From: Streptomyces sp. NBC_00370 | GTDB taxonomy: Bacteria > Actinomycetota > Actinomycetes > Streptomycetales > Streptomycetaceae | DNA length: 64,000 nt | Direction: 5' to 3' | Assembly (NCBI RefSeq): GCF_036084755.1 | Contig: NZ_CP107968.1 | Span: 1,116,001-1,180,000, forward strand | Shown: piece after piece, positions 46,297 to 54,949 of the stretch | Layout: the number at the start of each line of letters is the position of its first letter | Numbering within the stretch: position 1 is the first letter of the stretch | The notes under the pieces: model-generated | What the model was told of the DNA's origin: nothing | What the model saw: the letters and a program-made list of their open reading frames with translations, nothing else | Database searches by the model: none | Translations under genes and position numbers: made by a program

Positions 46297-46881
46297 ATGC
46301 ATGTCATGCAGTACGAGATCACGCTGCCCGCCGACTACGACATGGAGATCATCCGCAGGCGCGTCGCCACCAAGGGCCATCTCCTGGACGACTTCCCCGG
46401 GCTGGGACTCAAGGCGTATCTGATCAGGGAACGTGCCGACGGTTCACCGGCGAACCAGTACGCGCCGCTCTACCTCTGGGCCGACCCTGCGGGGATGAAC
46501 TCCTTCCTCCTGGGGCCCGGATTCCAGGGCCTGGCCGCCGACTTCGGCCGGCCGGTCGTCCAGCACTGGGCGGGCCTCGCCCACGAGGAAGGCCCGGCGG
46601 CCGGCCGTACACCGCTGTCGGCGGTACGGCGCCGACTGCCGATCCCGGACACCCCCGACCTGCCGGGCCTGATGGACGAGGCGGCGGCGGAGACGCGGCG
46701 GCTGGCCGGCGTCGAGGGAGTCGTCTGCGCGGACCTCGCCTTCGACCCGCGCCATTGGGAGTTGCTGCACTTCACCCTCTGGGACAGCGCGTCACCCCAG
46801 GCGGTGGGCGACCGCTTCCAGGTGCTGCGGGTGTCACAGCCGCACCGCGACGAACTGCCGTCGGGCGCCGGGGCTCTCTGA
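46297..46881 (+). CDS. DUF4865 family protein
   Basis: ATG 46297 (GGGAGGCG upstream) gives 194 residues. The opening MHVMQYEITLPADYDMEIIRRRVATKGHLLDDFPGLGLKAYLI and the LYLWADPAGMNSFLLGPGFQGL segment match DUF4865, a ferredoxin-like fold related to monooxygenase-type proteins of unknown function. Its stop lies 7 bp from the stop of the convergent ROK gene. Confidence 0.85.
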   Translation: MHVMQYEITLPADYDMEIIRRRVATKGHLLDDFPGLGLKAYLIRERADGSPANQYAPLYLWADPAGMNSFLLGPGFQGLAADFGRPVVQHWAGLAHEEGPAAGRTPLSAVRRRLPIPDTPDLPGLMDEAAAETRRLAGVEGVVCADLAFDPRHWELLHFTLWDSASPQAVGDRFQVLRVSQPHRDELPSGAGAL

Positions 46882-46888
46882 CGGTGCG

Positions 46889-48109
46889 TCAGCGGGCCAG
46901 CGCGGCCAGCGGGTCGTCCAGTACCGGCTGCCAGGCCACCTCGGCGGCGCCGACCAGGCTGTTGTAGTCGAGGGTGCAACCCAGGATGGGCACTCCCCCG
47001 GTGTTGTGGCCCCACAGGCTGCGGTCGGCGACGACGGCGCGCAGCCGCTGCGGGTCCGCCTCGTGCAGCTCCCGGTGGAGTCCGCCGAGGATGATCCGGT
47101 CCGGGTTGAGGATGTTGACCAGCCCGGCGAGCCCGAGGCCCAGCCGGTCGATCAGCTCCTCGGTGGCGCCGCGCACGGCCGGGTCGGCGCCCTCCGTACG
47201 GAGCAGGTCGCGCGCCTGCTGCAACAGCGACACCTCGGGGCCCGGTGTGCGGCCGGCGGCGACGAGGAAGGCGAGCGGGTCGGCCTCGACGTCGAGACAG
47301 CCCCTGCTGCCGCAGTAGCAGGGCCGGCCCTCCGGGTTGACGGTGAGATGCCCGACCTCCAGGGCGAGCCCCGAACTACCCGTGTGCAGCCTGCCGTCCA
47401 CGACCAGCGCACCGCCGACACCGCGGTGTCCGGTGGCGACGCACAGCAGGTGGCGGGCGCCGCGGCCGGCGCCGTGCCGGTGCTCGGCGAGGGCGGCGAG
47501 GTTGACGTCGTTGCCGGTGAAGGCCGGCCCTTCGAGCCCGGCGGCGCGCACCTGTTCGGCGAAGGTCTGCCGGACCGGGGTACCCGCCGACCACGCGACA
47601 TGCAGCGGGTTGAGCGCGGCGCCCTCCGGTTCGGCCACGGCGGACGGCACGGCGAGTCCGGCGCCCACACAGCGCCGTCCGCCGTCGCGCAGCAGCCCGG
47701 CCCCGACGGCAACCGCCTTGCCGAGTACGGCGGCAGGGTCGGCCGGCACCTCGTCACGGCCTGCGGCGGTGGCGACGATCTGCCCGCCGAGCCCGACGAG
47801 CGCTGTCCTGAAGCCGTCGGCATGGACCTGTACGGCGAGTGCGACGGGACCGCTCTCGTCGACGGCCAGCCGGTGCGAGGGGCGGCCCTGGGACCCGGCT
47901 CCGGCGCCGGGGCTCGAATCGACGCGGATCAGCCCGAGCGCCTCCAGTTCGGCGGCGACGGCGCCGGCCGTCGCGCGGGTCACACCCAGCTCGGAGGTGA
48001 GGACGGCGCGGGTCGGCGCGCGGCCCGTGTGAACGAGTTCCAGGGCGGGACCGAGCGCGCTGCGGCCTCTCTCCAGTCTCGTCCGGGTGGTGGTCACCTT
48101 GCCGTTCAT
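46889..48109 (-). CDS. ROK-family transcriptional repressor
   Basis: ATG 48109 gives 406 residues. An N-terminal winged helix (RAVLTSELGVTRATAGAVAAELEALGLIR) precedes a ROK domain with VGGALVVDGRL, GLALEVGHLTVNPEG and the zinc motif CYCGSRGCLDVEA. Sugar-binding residues (ND in FTGNDVNLAA, EVGH) are kept. It diverges from the MFS gene across 75 bp, so that exporter/importer is the likely target. Confidence 0.9.
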   Translation of the reverse strand: MNGKVTTTRTRLERGRSALGPALELVHTGRAPTRAVLTSELGVTRATAGAVAAELEALGLIRVDSSPGAGAGSQGRPSHRLAVDESGPVALAVQVHADGFRTALVGLGGQIVATAAGRDEVPADPAAVLGKAVAVGAGLLRDGGRRCVGAGLAVPSAVAEPEGAALNPLHVAWSAGTPVRQTFAEQVRAAGLEGPAFTGNDVNLAALAEHRHGAGRGARHLLCVATGHRGVGGALVVDGRLHTGSSGLALEVGHLTVNPEGRPCYCGSRGCLDVEADPLAFLVAAGRTPGPEVSLLQQARDLLRTEGADPAVRGATEELIDRLGLGLAGLVNILNPDRIILGGLHRELHEADPQRLRAVVADRSLWGHNTGGVPILGCTLDYNSLVGAAEVAWQPVLDDPLAALAR

Positions 48110-48148
48110 GTGGGCGAGTCTCCCATGGTCCGAGGCTCGGCAACCGCC

Positions 48149-48185
48149 TTGTCCCCGGCGGTCGGCCATGCCTATGCTGCGTTTG
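48149..48185 (+). promoter_or_regulatory. Promoter of a leaderless MFS transcript
   Basis: TTGTCC (48149-48154), an 18-nt spacer and TATGCT (48173-48178) place the transcription start about 7 nt later, at the GTG start codon 48185. No Shine-Dalgarno sequence precedes that codon. Confidence 0.6.
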
Positions 48186-49468
48186 TGCCGTACCTAAACA
48201 AAATACCGGCGGCCGATCGGGGGGCCCACGGCGGTGACCGTGCCGCTCACTCCTCCCTGGTCCGGCTCCGGATCGCGCTCACGATGTTCTTCGCCCTCGA
48301 CGGTTTTGTCTTCGCCGGCTGGGTGGTCCGGATTCCGGCTATCAAACACCAGGTCAGCGCCTCGGCGAGCACCCTGGGGCTCGCCCTGCTCGGGGTGTCG
48401 GCGGGGGCCGTGATCACCATGGTGTTCACCGGCAGGCTCTGCCGGCGCTTCGGCAGCCACCCGGTGACGGTCGTCAGTGCCGTACTGGTCTCGCTCAGCA
48501 TCGCCCTGCCGCCGCACGCGCATTCGGCGGTGACGCTCGGCCTGCTGCTGCTGGTGTTCGGGGGCGCGTACGGCGCGCTGAATGTCGCCATGAACAGCGT
48601 GGCCGTCGATGTGGTGGCCGCGCTGCGGCGCCCGGTGATCTCCAGCTTCCACGCGGCGTTCAGTCTCGGCGGCATGGTGGGGGCGGGACTCGGCGGGCTG
48701 GTCGCGGGCAGCCTCACCCCGAGCGTCCATCTGCTGATGCTGACCGGCATCGGTCTGGTGGTCACGGCCGTGGCCGGGCCCGTCCTGCTGAAGCACCGGA
48801 TCCCCGTGGCCGGGCCCGCGGACACCACCACGGCGGACGGCGCCGACGGCGCGGCGCCGGGCCGGCTCACCGGGCGCAGCCGCAAGCTCGTGCTGCTCTT
48901 CGGGGTGATCGCGCTGTGCTCGGCTTACGGGGAGGGCGCGATGGCCGACTGGAGCGCGCTCCATCTCTCCGACGACCTCGGTGCCGGCGCGGGCGTGGCC
49001 GCAGCCGCGTACACCCTCTTCGCGCTGGCGATGACGGCGGGACGGCTGTCCGGCACGGCGCTGCAGGAGCGTCTCGGCCAGACCCGCGCGCTGATCTCCG
49101 GCGGTGTGGTGGCCGCGCTCGGCATGCTGCTCGGCGCGCTCGCGCCGGCCGTGTGGCTGGCCCTGCTGGGCTTCGCCGTGGCGGGTGTCGGGCTGGCCAA
49201 CATCTTTCCCGTCGCGATCGGCCGGGCCGGCGCCCTGGCCGGACCGAGCGGTGTCGCCGCCGCGTCCACGCTGGGGTACGGAGGGATGCTGATCGGGCCG
49301 CCCGCCATCGGCTTCCTCGCCGACTGGCTGACGCTGCCGATCGCCCTGACGACGGTGGCGATGCTGGCCGGCGCCGCCGCGCTCATCGGGTACGCGGCGC
49401 GCAACGCGTCGGCGCTGCCCGCCGGTTCGACCACGGGGGCGAGGGCCGAGACGGCGGCGGAGGCGTAA
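48185..49468 (+). CDS. MFS transporter (FucP/YbjJ-like sugar or drug carrier)
   Basis: GTG 48185 gives 427 residues with 12 membrane segments: LTMFFALDGFVFAGWVVRIPAIK opens TM1, and GRLCRRFGSHPV is motif A. The GAYGALNVAMNSVAVDV and SSFHAAFSLGGMVGAGLGG patterns are those of YbjJ-like permeases. The start seems leaderless. It faces a ROK repressor, which suggests a sugar-related substrate. Confidence 0.88.
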   Translation: MPYLNKIPAADRGAHGGDRAAHSSLVRLRIALTMFFALDGFVFAGWVVRIPAIKHQVSASASTLGLALLGVSAGAVITMVFTGRLCRRFGSHPVTVVSAVLVSLSIALPPHAHSAVTLGLLLLVFGGAYGALNVAMNSVAVDVVAALRRPVISSFHAAFSLGGMVGAGLGGLVAGSLTPSVHLLMLTGIGLVVTAVAGPVLLKHRIPVAGPADTTTADGADGAAPGRLTGRSRKLVLLFGVIALCSAYGEGAMADWSALHLSDDLGAGAGVAAAAYTLFALAMTAGRLSGTALQERLGQTRALISGGVVAALGMLLGALAPAVWLALLGFAVAGVGLANIFPVAIGRAGALAGPSGVAAASTLGYGGMLIGPPAIGFLADWLTLPIALTTVAMLAGAAALIGYAARNASALPAGSTTGARAETAAEA

Positions 49469-49522
49469 GCCGTTGCCGCACGCTGCCGGTTACCGCAGCT
49501 CCCGGTTACCGCGCGATGCCGG

Positions 49523-50188
49523 TCAGCCGAGCCAGCCCGGCCGCACGAGGCCCGACTCGTAGGCGAGGACGACCAGTTGTGCCCGGTCGCGGGCGCCCAG
49601 CTTCACCATCGTGCGGCTGACATGGGTCTTGGCGGTGAGCGGGCTGACGACGAGCCTGCGGGCGATCTCGTCGTTGGACAGGCCGATGCCGACCAGCGCC
49701 ATCACCTCCCGCTCGCGCTCGGTGAGTTCACCGAGCCCCACCTCGTCCGTCGGGGCCTTGGAACGGGAGGCGAACTCGGCGATCAGCCGCCGGGTGACCC
49801 CGGGCGACAGCAGGGCGGCACCGTCCACCACCGCCCTCACGGCACGCAGCAGTTCGTCGGGTTCGGTGTCCTTGACCAGAAACCCGGACGCGCCGGACCG
49901 GATCGCCTCGAAGACGTACTCGTCGAGTTCGAAGGTGGTGAGCATGACCACCCTCACCCCGTCCAGTGCGGTGTCCTCGGTGATCCGCCGGGTCGCCGCG
50001 AGCCCGTCGAGCACCGGCATCCGGATGTCCATCAGCACGACGTCGGGCCGCAGTTCACGTACCGCGCGCAGCGCGGCATCGCCGTCGGCCGCCTCGCCCA
50101 CCACCTCGATGTCGGGCTGGGCGTCGAGCAGTGCGCGGAAGCCCGCCCGCACGAGTGACTGGTCGTCGGCGAGCAGGACGCGGATCAC
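49523..50188 (-). CDS. NarL/LuxR-type response regulator
   Basis: GTG 50188 (GAGGAGACACC) overlaps the kinase stop by GTGA, so translation is coupled. The 221-residue protein has a receiver domain with Asp54 (MDIRMPVLDG), DD8-9 and the conserved Lys in FLVKDTEPDEL, and a C-terminal LuxR helix-turn-helix (LTEREREVMALVGIGLSNDEIARRLVVSPLTAKTHVSRTMVKL). Target genes are unknown. Confidence 0.95.
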   Translation of the reverse strand: MIRVLLADDQSLVRAGFRALLDAQPDIEVVGEAADGDAALRAVRELRPDVVLMDIRMPVLDGLAATRRITEDTALDGVRVVMLTTFELDEYVFEAIRSGASGFLVKDTEPDELLRAVRAVVDGAALLSPGVTRRLIAEFASRSKAPTDEVGLGELTEREREVMALVGIGLSNDEIARRLVVSPLTAKTHVSRTMVKLGARDRAQLVVLAYESGLVRPGWLG

Positions 50189-51417
50189 GGTGTCTCCTCG
50201 GTCGTGAGCGGAAAGGTGGCGCGCACCCGGAAGCCGCCGTCGCCGCGTGGCCCCGCCTCGACGGCGCCGCCGAGGGCGACGGCCCGCTCCCGCATGCCGG
50301 TCAGCCCGTTGCCGCTGCCACCGGCCGCCGTGCCGGTCGCGGGTCCCGCGTCGTCGACCCGCAGGTCGAGGAGGCCGGGAGTGTGCCGGAGCACGACCGT
50401 GGCGGTACGGGACCCCGAGTGCCTGACCACGTTGGTCAGCGCCTCCTGGACGATCCGGAACGCGGCCAGATCGGCGCCGGGCGGCAGCCGTACCGGCGCG
50501 CCCTCGCGCCGGACTTCGACGGTCAGCCCGGCGCTCGCCGCCTGCTCGACCAGCTCGGGCAGCCGGCCGAGGCCGGGCGCGGGCGCGCGCGGCGCGTCGC
50601 CCGGCGTCCTGAGCGAGTCGAGGACCTGGCGCACCTCGCCAAGTGCTTCCTTGCTCGCCGCCTTGATGGTGGTGAGCGCCGAACGGGCCTGTTCCGGGTC
50701 GGAATCGAGCAGGGCGAGCCCCATCCCCGCCTGGACGTTGATGACCGAGATGGAATGGGCCAGCACGTCGTGCAGCTCACGTGCCATCCGCAGCCGCTCC
50801 TCGTCCCTGCGCCGCTTCTCGGCGGCGGCCCGCTCCACGGCTGCGGCGGCCCACTGCTCGCGCCGGGCGCGTACGACGTCGGAGATGGCGAGGACGGCGA
50901 CGATCCAGGCGGCGACGACCGTCTCGGCGCCCCACCCCGCGCCCCAGCCGGCGGCATGCTCGGTGTGCGCCGGCAGCCACTGGTACAGCCAGTGCGTGAT
51001 GAGTACGAGCCCGCCCCAGAACAGCCCGGCCGCTCCCCAGGCGGCGCGCCGGTGGCCGTGGACGACGGCGCTGAAGCAGGCGACGACGACGGTGGCGAAG
51101 ACCGGGCCGTACGGGTAACCGGCCCCGAAGTACAGCAGCGCGGAGGCGGCGACACCGAAGACGGCGACCACGGGGCAGCGGCGCCGCAACAGCAGCAGAG
51201 CGGGCCCCGCGAGCAGCAGCAGCCGGGCGGGAGCGTCGAGGGAGGTGTGCTGCGCACGGGCGGCGAAGCCGCTGCCCAGCACCACGAAGACGGCGAGTAC
51301 GAGGCTGGAAGCCCACGGCACCCGCCGCTCCCGCCCCTCCCGCCCCCCGGCCACCCAATGCCGCGGCCCGCGACCGAGATGACGGCGACCCCGACGGACG
51401 CCCCGCTCGTCTTCCAT
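50185..51417 (-). CDS. Membrane sensor histidine kinase (HisKA_3 type)
   Basis: ATG 51417 (GTG 51426 possible; neither has a binding site) gives 410 residues. About five membrane segments (40-160) end in a coiled-coil RAAAEKRRRDEERLRMA; the HisKA_3 box is RELHDVLAHSISVINVQAGM, and the ATPase domain has FRIVQEALTNVVRHS and GSGNGLTGMRER. It forms a two-component pair with the response regulator. Confidence 0.93.
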   Translation of the reverse strand: MEDERGVRRGRRHLGRGPRHWVAGGREGRERRVPWASSLVLAVFVVLGSGFAARAQHTSLDAPARLLLLAGPALLLLRRRCPVVAVFGVAASALLYFGAGYPYGPVFATVVVACFSAVVHGHRRAAWGAAGLFWGGLVLITHWLYQWLPAHTEHAAGWGAGWGAETVVAAWIVAVLAISDVVRARREQWAAAAVERAAAEKRRRDEERLRMARELHDVLAHSISVINVQAGMGLALLDSDPEQARSALTTIKAASKEALGEVRQVLDSLRTPGDAPRAPAPGLGRLPELVEQAASAGLTVEVRREGAPVRLPPGADLAAFRIVQEALTNVVRHSGSRTATVVLRHTPGLLDLRVDDAGPATGTAAGGSGNGLTGMRERAVALGGAVEAGPRGDGGFRVRATFPLTTEETP

Positions 51418-51975
51418 ACGGGCCACGCTAGACCGGCGGACGGCCGCGGGGCGTCAGCCGGGCGTGGGGGTCGTCCGTACTCCCCGGGGAGTACGAGCAG
51501 GGGGGCTTGGTCGCGGTGTCGCCGTCCGGCGCGGGTTCGGTTGCGGGTTTGGGTTGCGGTTGTTGCCGGGGGCCGTTCCGGGGAGGCGTCCTGCGCTGCG
51601 GTGTCGCCGTCCGGCGCGGTTCGGGGTAGCGGGTCTTGGTTGCGGTTGTCGCCGGGTGCCGTTCCGGGGTCGTGTCCTGCGCTGCATGATTTACGGCGCG
51701 TACTCCCGAGACGCGGAGCCACCGCCCAGATGCGCCACAAATCACGCTCTACGCTCCGGACACCACCCCTGCACGACCCCCTTCAGCCCCCGCCCCACGG
51801 GACGGCAGCCCCGCGACCACCAAGGGCCGGCGGCCGGGCGTCCACGCCAGGGACGTGCCCGCAGCTGGCAGGTCACCGCTCGGCCGCGGTGACGCGGGCG
51901 CGTGTGCCCGACCACCGGACGGGAGGGGGCCGGGGCCGGAGGAGGGGGGTGTCCGGACGTAAAGCGAAGGAGCTC
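51418..51975. other. Repeat-rich intergenic island
   Basis: These 558 bp hold no gene I can support. An imperfect tandem repeat of about 87 bp occurs at about 51510-51596 and 51597-51682 (GGTGTCGCCGTCCGGCGCGG start, CGTTCCGGGG...TCCTGCGC end). A related inverted copy lies in 52005-52070. A promoter for the kinase is expected near the left end. Confidence 0.6.
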
Positions 51976-52005
51976 ATGCGACAAGCAGTCCGGACACCCC
52001 CCTCC
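51941..52005. repeat. 18-bp perfect inverted repeat with a coding-start loop
   Basis: GGAGGGGGGTGTCCGGAC (51941-51958) is the exact reverse complement of 51988-52005. The 29-nt loop contains GAAGGAGCTCATG, a binding site and start codon for a 31-codon frame. It could be a terminator for the convergent flavoprotein gene, a translational switch or part of a mobile repeat. Confidence 0.8.
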
Positions 52006-52071
52006 GCAGGACCCGGAACCCGCCACCGGACAGCGACACCGCAACCCAGACCCGCAACGCCGGACGGCTAG
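51976..52071 (+). CDS. Candidate 31-residue peptide gene
   Basis: ATG 51976 lies 5 nt after AAGGAG and the frame runs 31 codons to TAG 52069-52071. The peptide is Arg/Pro/Thr-rich (MRQAVRTPPSAGPG...) and its 3' half is made of the same repeat family as the upstream island. The TAG overlaps the convergent flavoprotein stop inside a CTAG. Expression is unproven; it may be a chance frame in a repeat. Confidence 0.3.
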   Translation: MRQAVRTPPSAGPGTRHRTATPQPRPATPDG

Positions 52072-53348
52072 TCCCGCGCTGGCGCGTCCATCGCTTCCGG
52101 CTGGACGGCTACCACCTTCGGGCCCGTCGGCTCCATCCTGCGGTCCAGGATGTTCAGCGCGCGCCTCGCCAGCGGGTGGGTCCTCACCAGGCCGCCCAGT
52201 GTGGTCGAGCCGCGTGCGATGTCGGCGAACGCGTTCCAGGCCGGGCGCAGACCGGTGATCGCGCCGTGCAGCAGGCCCGGGCGGCGCTCGAAGACGGCGA
52301 GCATCCGGCGGCCGACCGCCATCTCGACGCCCAGGCCCGCCTTGATGGCGAACGCGTAATTCAGCGCCTGGCGGCGGGCGTCCACCGCGTCGTGCGCCTC
52401 GGAGATCCGTACGGCCCACTCACCGGCCAGCCGCCCGGAGCGCAGCGCGAAGGAGATCCCCTCGCGGGTCCACGGCTCCAGCAGTCCCGCCGCGTCACCG
52501 CACACCAGCACCCGGCCACGGGACAGCGGCGAGTCGTCGCTGCGGCAGCGGGTGAGGTGCCCGGACGAGACGGAGGGCTCGAAACCGGCGAGGCCGAGCC
52601 GGGCGACGAAGTCCTCCAGGTAGCGCTTGGTCGCCGCGCCGTCGCCGCGCGCCGAGATCACGCCGACCGTGAGCGTGTCGCCCTTGGGGAAGACCCAGCC
52701 GTAACTGCCGGGCAGCGGACCCCAGTCGATGAGTACCCGTCCGGCCCAGTCCTCGGCCACGGTGGGCGGTACGGGGATCTCCGCCTCCAGGCCGAGGTCG
52801 ACCTGGTCCATCTTCACCCCGACGTGGGCTCCTATCCGGCTCGCGCTGCCGTCGGCGCCTACCACGGCGCGCGCCAGCAGCGTCTCGCCGCTGGCCAGCA
52901 CCACGGCGACCGTGCGGCGGTCGGGGACTCCCGGGCCGTGCTGCTCGACGCGGGCGACCGTCACGCCCGTACGGAGCGCGGCGCCCGCCTTCTGCGCGTG
53001 CTCGACCAGACTCGCGTCGAAGTCCTGACGGTTGACGAGCCCGAAGAGCATCCGCTTCGAGCGGCGGGTGCGGGCCAGTTTGCCGTTCAACGAGAAGGTC
53101 ACCGCATGCACCCGGTCCCTGAGTGGCAGCTCGAAGCCCGGGGGCAACGAGTCGCGCGAGGGGCCGATGATGCCGCCGCCGCACGTCTTGTACCGGGGCA
53201 ACTCGGCCTTCTCCAGCAGCAGCACTTGGCGGCCGGCGACCGCCGCGGCATACGCCGCCGAGGCTCCCGCCGGTCCAGCGCCGACCACGACGACATCCCA
53301 CACCGGCTCGTCGTGCTCGCTTCCGGCGTCTGCGTTCTCGCTGCTCAC
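52068..53348 (-). CDS. Geranylgeranyl-reductase-family flavoprotein
   Basis: GTG 53348 gives 426 residues. The FAD-binding start VVVVGAGPAGASAAYAAA, the LLEKAELPRYKTCGGG motif (PxxKxCGG, typical of GGR/DGGR) and VLVCGDAAGLLEPWTREGI are all present. Members reduce isoprenoid chains or act as oxidoreductases on menaquinone side chains. No prenyl gene is adjacent, so this may be a housekeeping menaquinone/lipid reductase. Confidence 0.9.
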   Translation of the reverse strand: MSSENADAGSEHDEPVWDVVVVGAGPAGASAAYAAAVAGRQVLLLEKAELPRYKTCGGGIIGPSRDSLPPGFELPLRDRVHAVTFSLNGKLARTRRSKRMLFGLVNRQDFDASLVEHAQKAGAALRTGVTVARVEQHGPGVPDRRTVAVVLASGETLLARAVVGADGSASRIGAHVGVKMDQVDLGLEAEIPVPPTVAEDWAGRVLIDWGPLPGSYGWVFPKGDTLTVGVISARGDGAATKRYLEDFVARLGLAGFEPSVSSGHLTRCRSDDSPLSRGRVLVCGDAAGLLEPWTREGISFALRSGRLAGEWAVRISEAHDAVDARRQALNYAFAIKAGLGVEMAVGRRMLAVFERRPGLLHGAITGLRPAWNAFADIARGSTTLGGLVRTHPLARRALNILDRRMEPTGPKVVAVQPEAMDAPARD

Positions 53349-53461
53349 GATGTGCTTCTGCTCCTGATTCGACCGGTGGGCCTTACGACCTGCTACTTAT
53401 CGAACGGCATCCTACGGCGCGGGCCGTCTCGACCCACTGTGGGAGGATCATGACTGACCTT

Positions 53462-53490
53462 TTGTCCCTGGGTCGTGTCCCCATTACACC
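53462..53490 (+). promoter_or_regulatory. Possible promoter of the M20 peptidase gene
   Basis: TTGTCC (53462-53467), 17-nt spacer and TACACC (53485-53490) lie about 33 bp before the start codon. A weak match to consensus. Confidence 0.35.
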
Positions 53491-53522
53491 TACCCAACGT
53501 CGTACCGACGAGGAGCGTGCCC

Positions 53523-54887
53523 ATGGCTGCCGATCCGATCGCAGAAACAGTCGTCTCACTCATGCCCCGTGCCCGCACGGAGCTGTCGGAGCTGGTTGCC
53601 TTCCGATCGGTCGCGGATCCGGCGCAGTTCCCGAAGAGCGAGTGCGAGGCCGCCGCCGTATGGGTGGCCGACGCGCTGCGCGCCGAGGGGTTCCAGGACG
53701 TCGCCGTACTCGACACCCCTGACGGCACCCAGTCCGTCTACGGTCTGCTGCCCGGCCCGGCGGGCGCCCCGACCGTCCTGCTGTACGCGCACTACGACGT
53801 CCAGCCGCCTCTTGACGAGTCGGCCTGGCAGACACCGCCGTTCGAGCTGACCGAGCGCGACGGGCGCTGGTACGGCCGTGGTAGCGCCGACTGCAAGGGC
53901 GGCTTCGTGATGCACCTGCTCGCGCTGCGCGCCCTCAAGGCGGCCGACGGGGTGCCGGTCAACGTCAAGGTGATCGTGGAGGGTTCGGAGGAGCAGGGCG
54001 GCGGCGGGCTCGAACGGTACGCGGAGCAGCACCCGGAACTGCTCACGGCCGACGCCGTGGTGATCGGTGACGCGGGCAACTTCCGTGCCGGTGTGCCGAC
54101 CGCCACGGCCACACTGCGCGGCATGACGATGCTGCGCGTGCAGATCGACACCCTCGAAGGCAACCTTCACTCGGGCCAGTTCGGCGGGGCCGCCCCGGAC
54201 GCGCTCGCCGCGCTCATCCGCGTCCTCGACTCGCTGCGCGCCGAGGACGGCTCAACCACCGTGGACGGGCTGCCCGGTACGGACGGGTGGACCGGACTCG
54301 ACTACCCGGAGGCCGACTTCCGCGCGGACGCCAAGGTGCTCGACGGGGTCGGGCTGATCGGCGACGGGTCGGTCGCCGACCGGATCTGGGCGCGGCCCGC
54401 CGTGACCGTGCTCGGCATCGACTGCCCGCCGGTGGTCGGCGCGACCCCGTCCGTGCAGGCGAGCGCGCGTGCGCTGGTCAGTCTGCGGGTGGCGCCGGGA
54501 CAGGACAGCGTCGAGGTGACGAAGCTGCTGACCGCGCACATCGAGAAGCACACGCCGTGGGGCGCCCGCGTGACGGTGGAACAGAGCGGCCAGGGCCAGC
54601 CGTTCCGGGCCGACACCACCAGCCCGGCGTACGCGGCCATGGCCGAGGCGATGGAGGTCGCGTACCCGGGCCAGCGGATGCAGATCGCCGGGCAGGGCGG
54701 CTCCATCCCGCTCTGCAACACCCTGGCCGAGCTGTACCCGAGCGCGGAGGTCCTGCTGATCGGGCTGAGCGAGCCCGACGCGCAGATCCACGCCGTGAAC
54801 GAGAGCGTGTCGCCCGACGAGTTGCGGCGGCTCTCCATCGCGGAGGCGCACTTCCTCGTCAAGTACGCACAGTCGAAGCAGGTGTGA
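53523..54887 (+). CDS. M20-family metallopeptidase (dipeptidase)
   Basis: ATG 53523 (GAGGAGC upstream) gives 454 residues. Metal ligands are His90 (AHYDVQPP), Asp123 (GRGSADCKGG), Glu156-Glu157 (EGSEEQGG, catalytic Glu plus ligand), Asp in VIGDAGN and the final His in AQIHAVNES. A dimerisation lid domain lies in the middle (about 195-320). The type is PepV/CNDP-like dipeptidase acting on small peptides in the cytosol. Confidence 0.93.
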   Translation: MAADPIAETVVSLMPRARTELSELVAFRSVADPAQFPKSECEAAAVWVADALRAEGFQDVAVLDTPDGTQSVYGLLPGPAGAPTVLLYAHYDVQPPLDESAWQTPPFELTERDGRWYGRGSADCKGGFVMHLLALRALKAADGVPVNVKVIVEGSEEQGGGGLERYAEQHPELLTADAVVIGDAGNFRAGVPTATATLRGMTMLRVQIDTLEGNLHSGQFGGAAPDALAALIRVLDSLRAEDGSTTVDGLPGTDGWTGLDYPEADFRADAKVLDGVGLIGDGSVADRIWARPAVTVLGIDCPPVVGATPSVQASARALVSLRVAPGQDSVEVTKLLTAHIEKHTPWGARVTVEQSGQGQPFRADTTSPAYAAMAEAMEVAYPGQRMQIAGQGGSIPLCNTLAELYPSAEVLLIGLSEPDAQIHAVNESVSPDELRRLSIAEAHFLVKYAQSKQV

Positions 54888-54900
54888 CGGAGCGTCACAT

Positions 54901-54949
54901 CTGAACCGGCGTACCGCCCCCGGCCGGCGGGGGCGGTACGCCGGTTCAG
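54901..54949. terminator. 21-bp perfect bidirectional terminator
   Basis: A 21-bp perfect inverted repeat (54901-54921 with 54929-54949, CTGAACCGGCGTACCGCCCCC) with a 7-nt loop lies between convergent genes. The right arm includes the stop codon of the kinase-NUDIX gene (TCA 54946-54948 on the plus strand). Confidence 0.85.

Noticed and set aside
51464..51892. 142-codon plus-strand frame in the repeat island
   Set aside because: Arg/Gly-rich, made of the tandem repeats, no binding site or recognisable fold.
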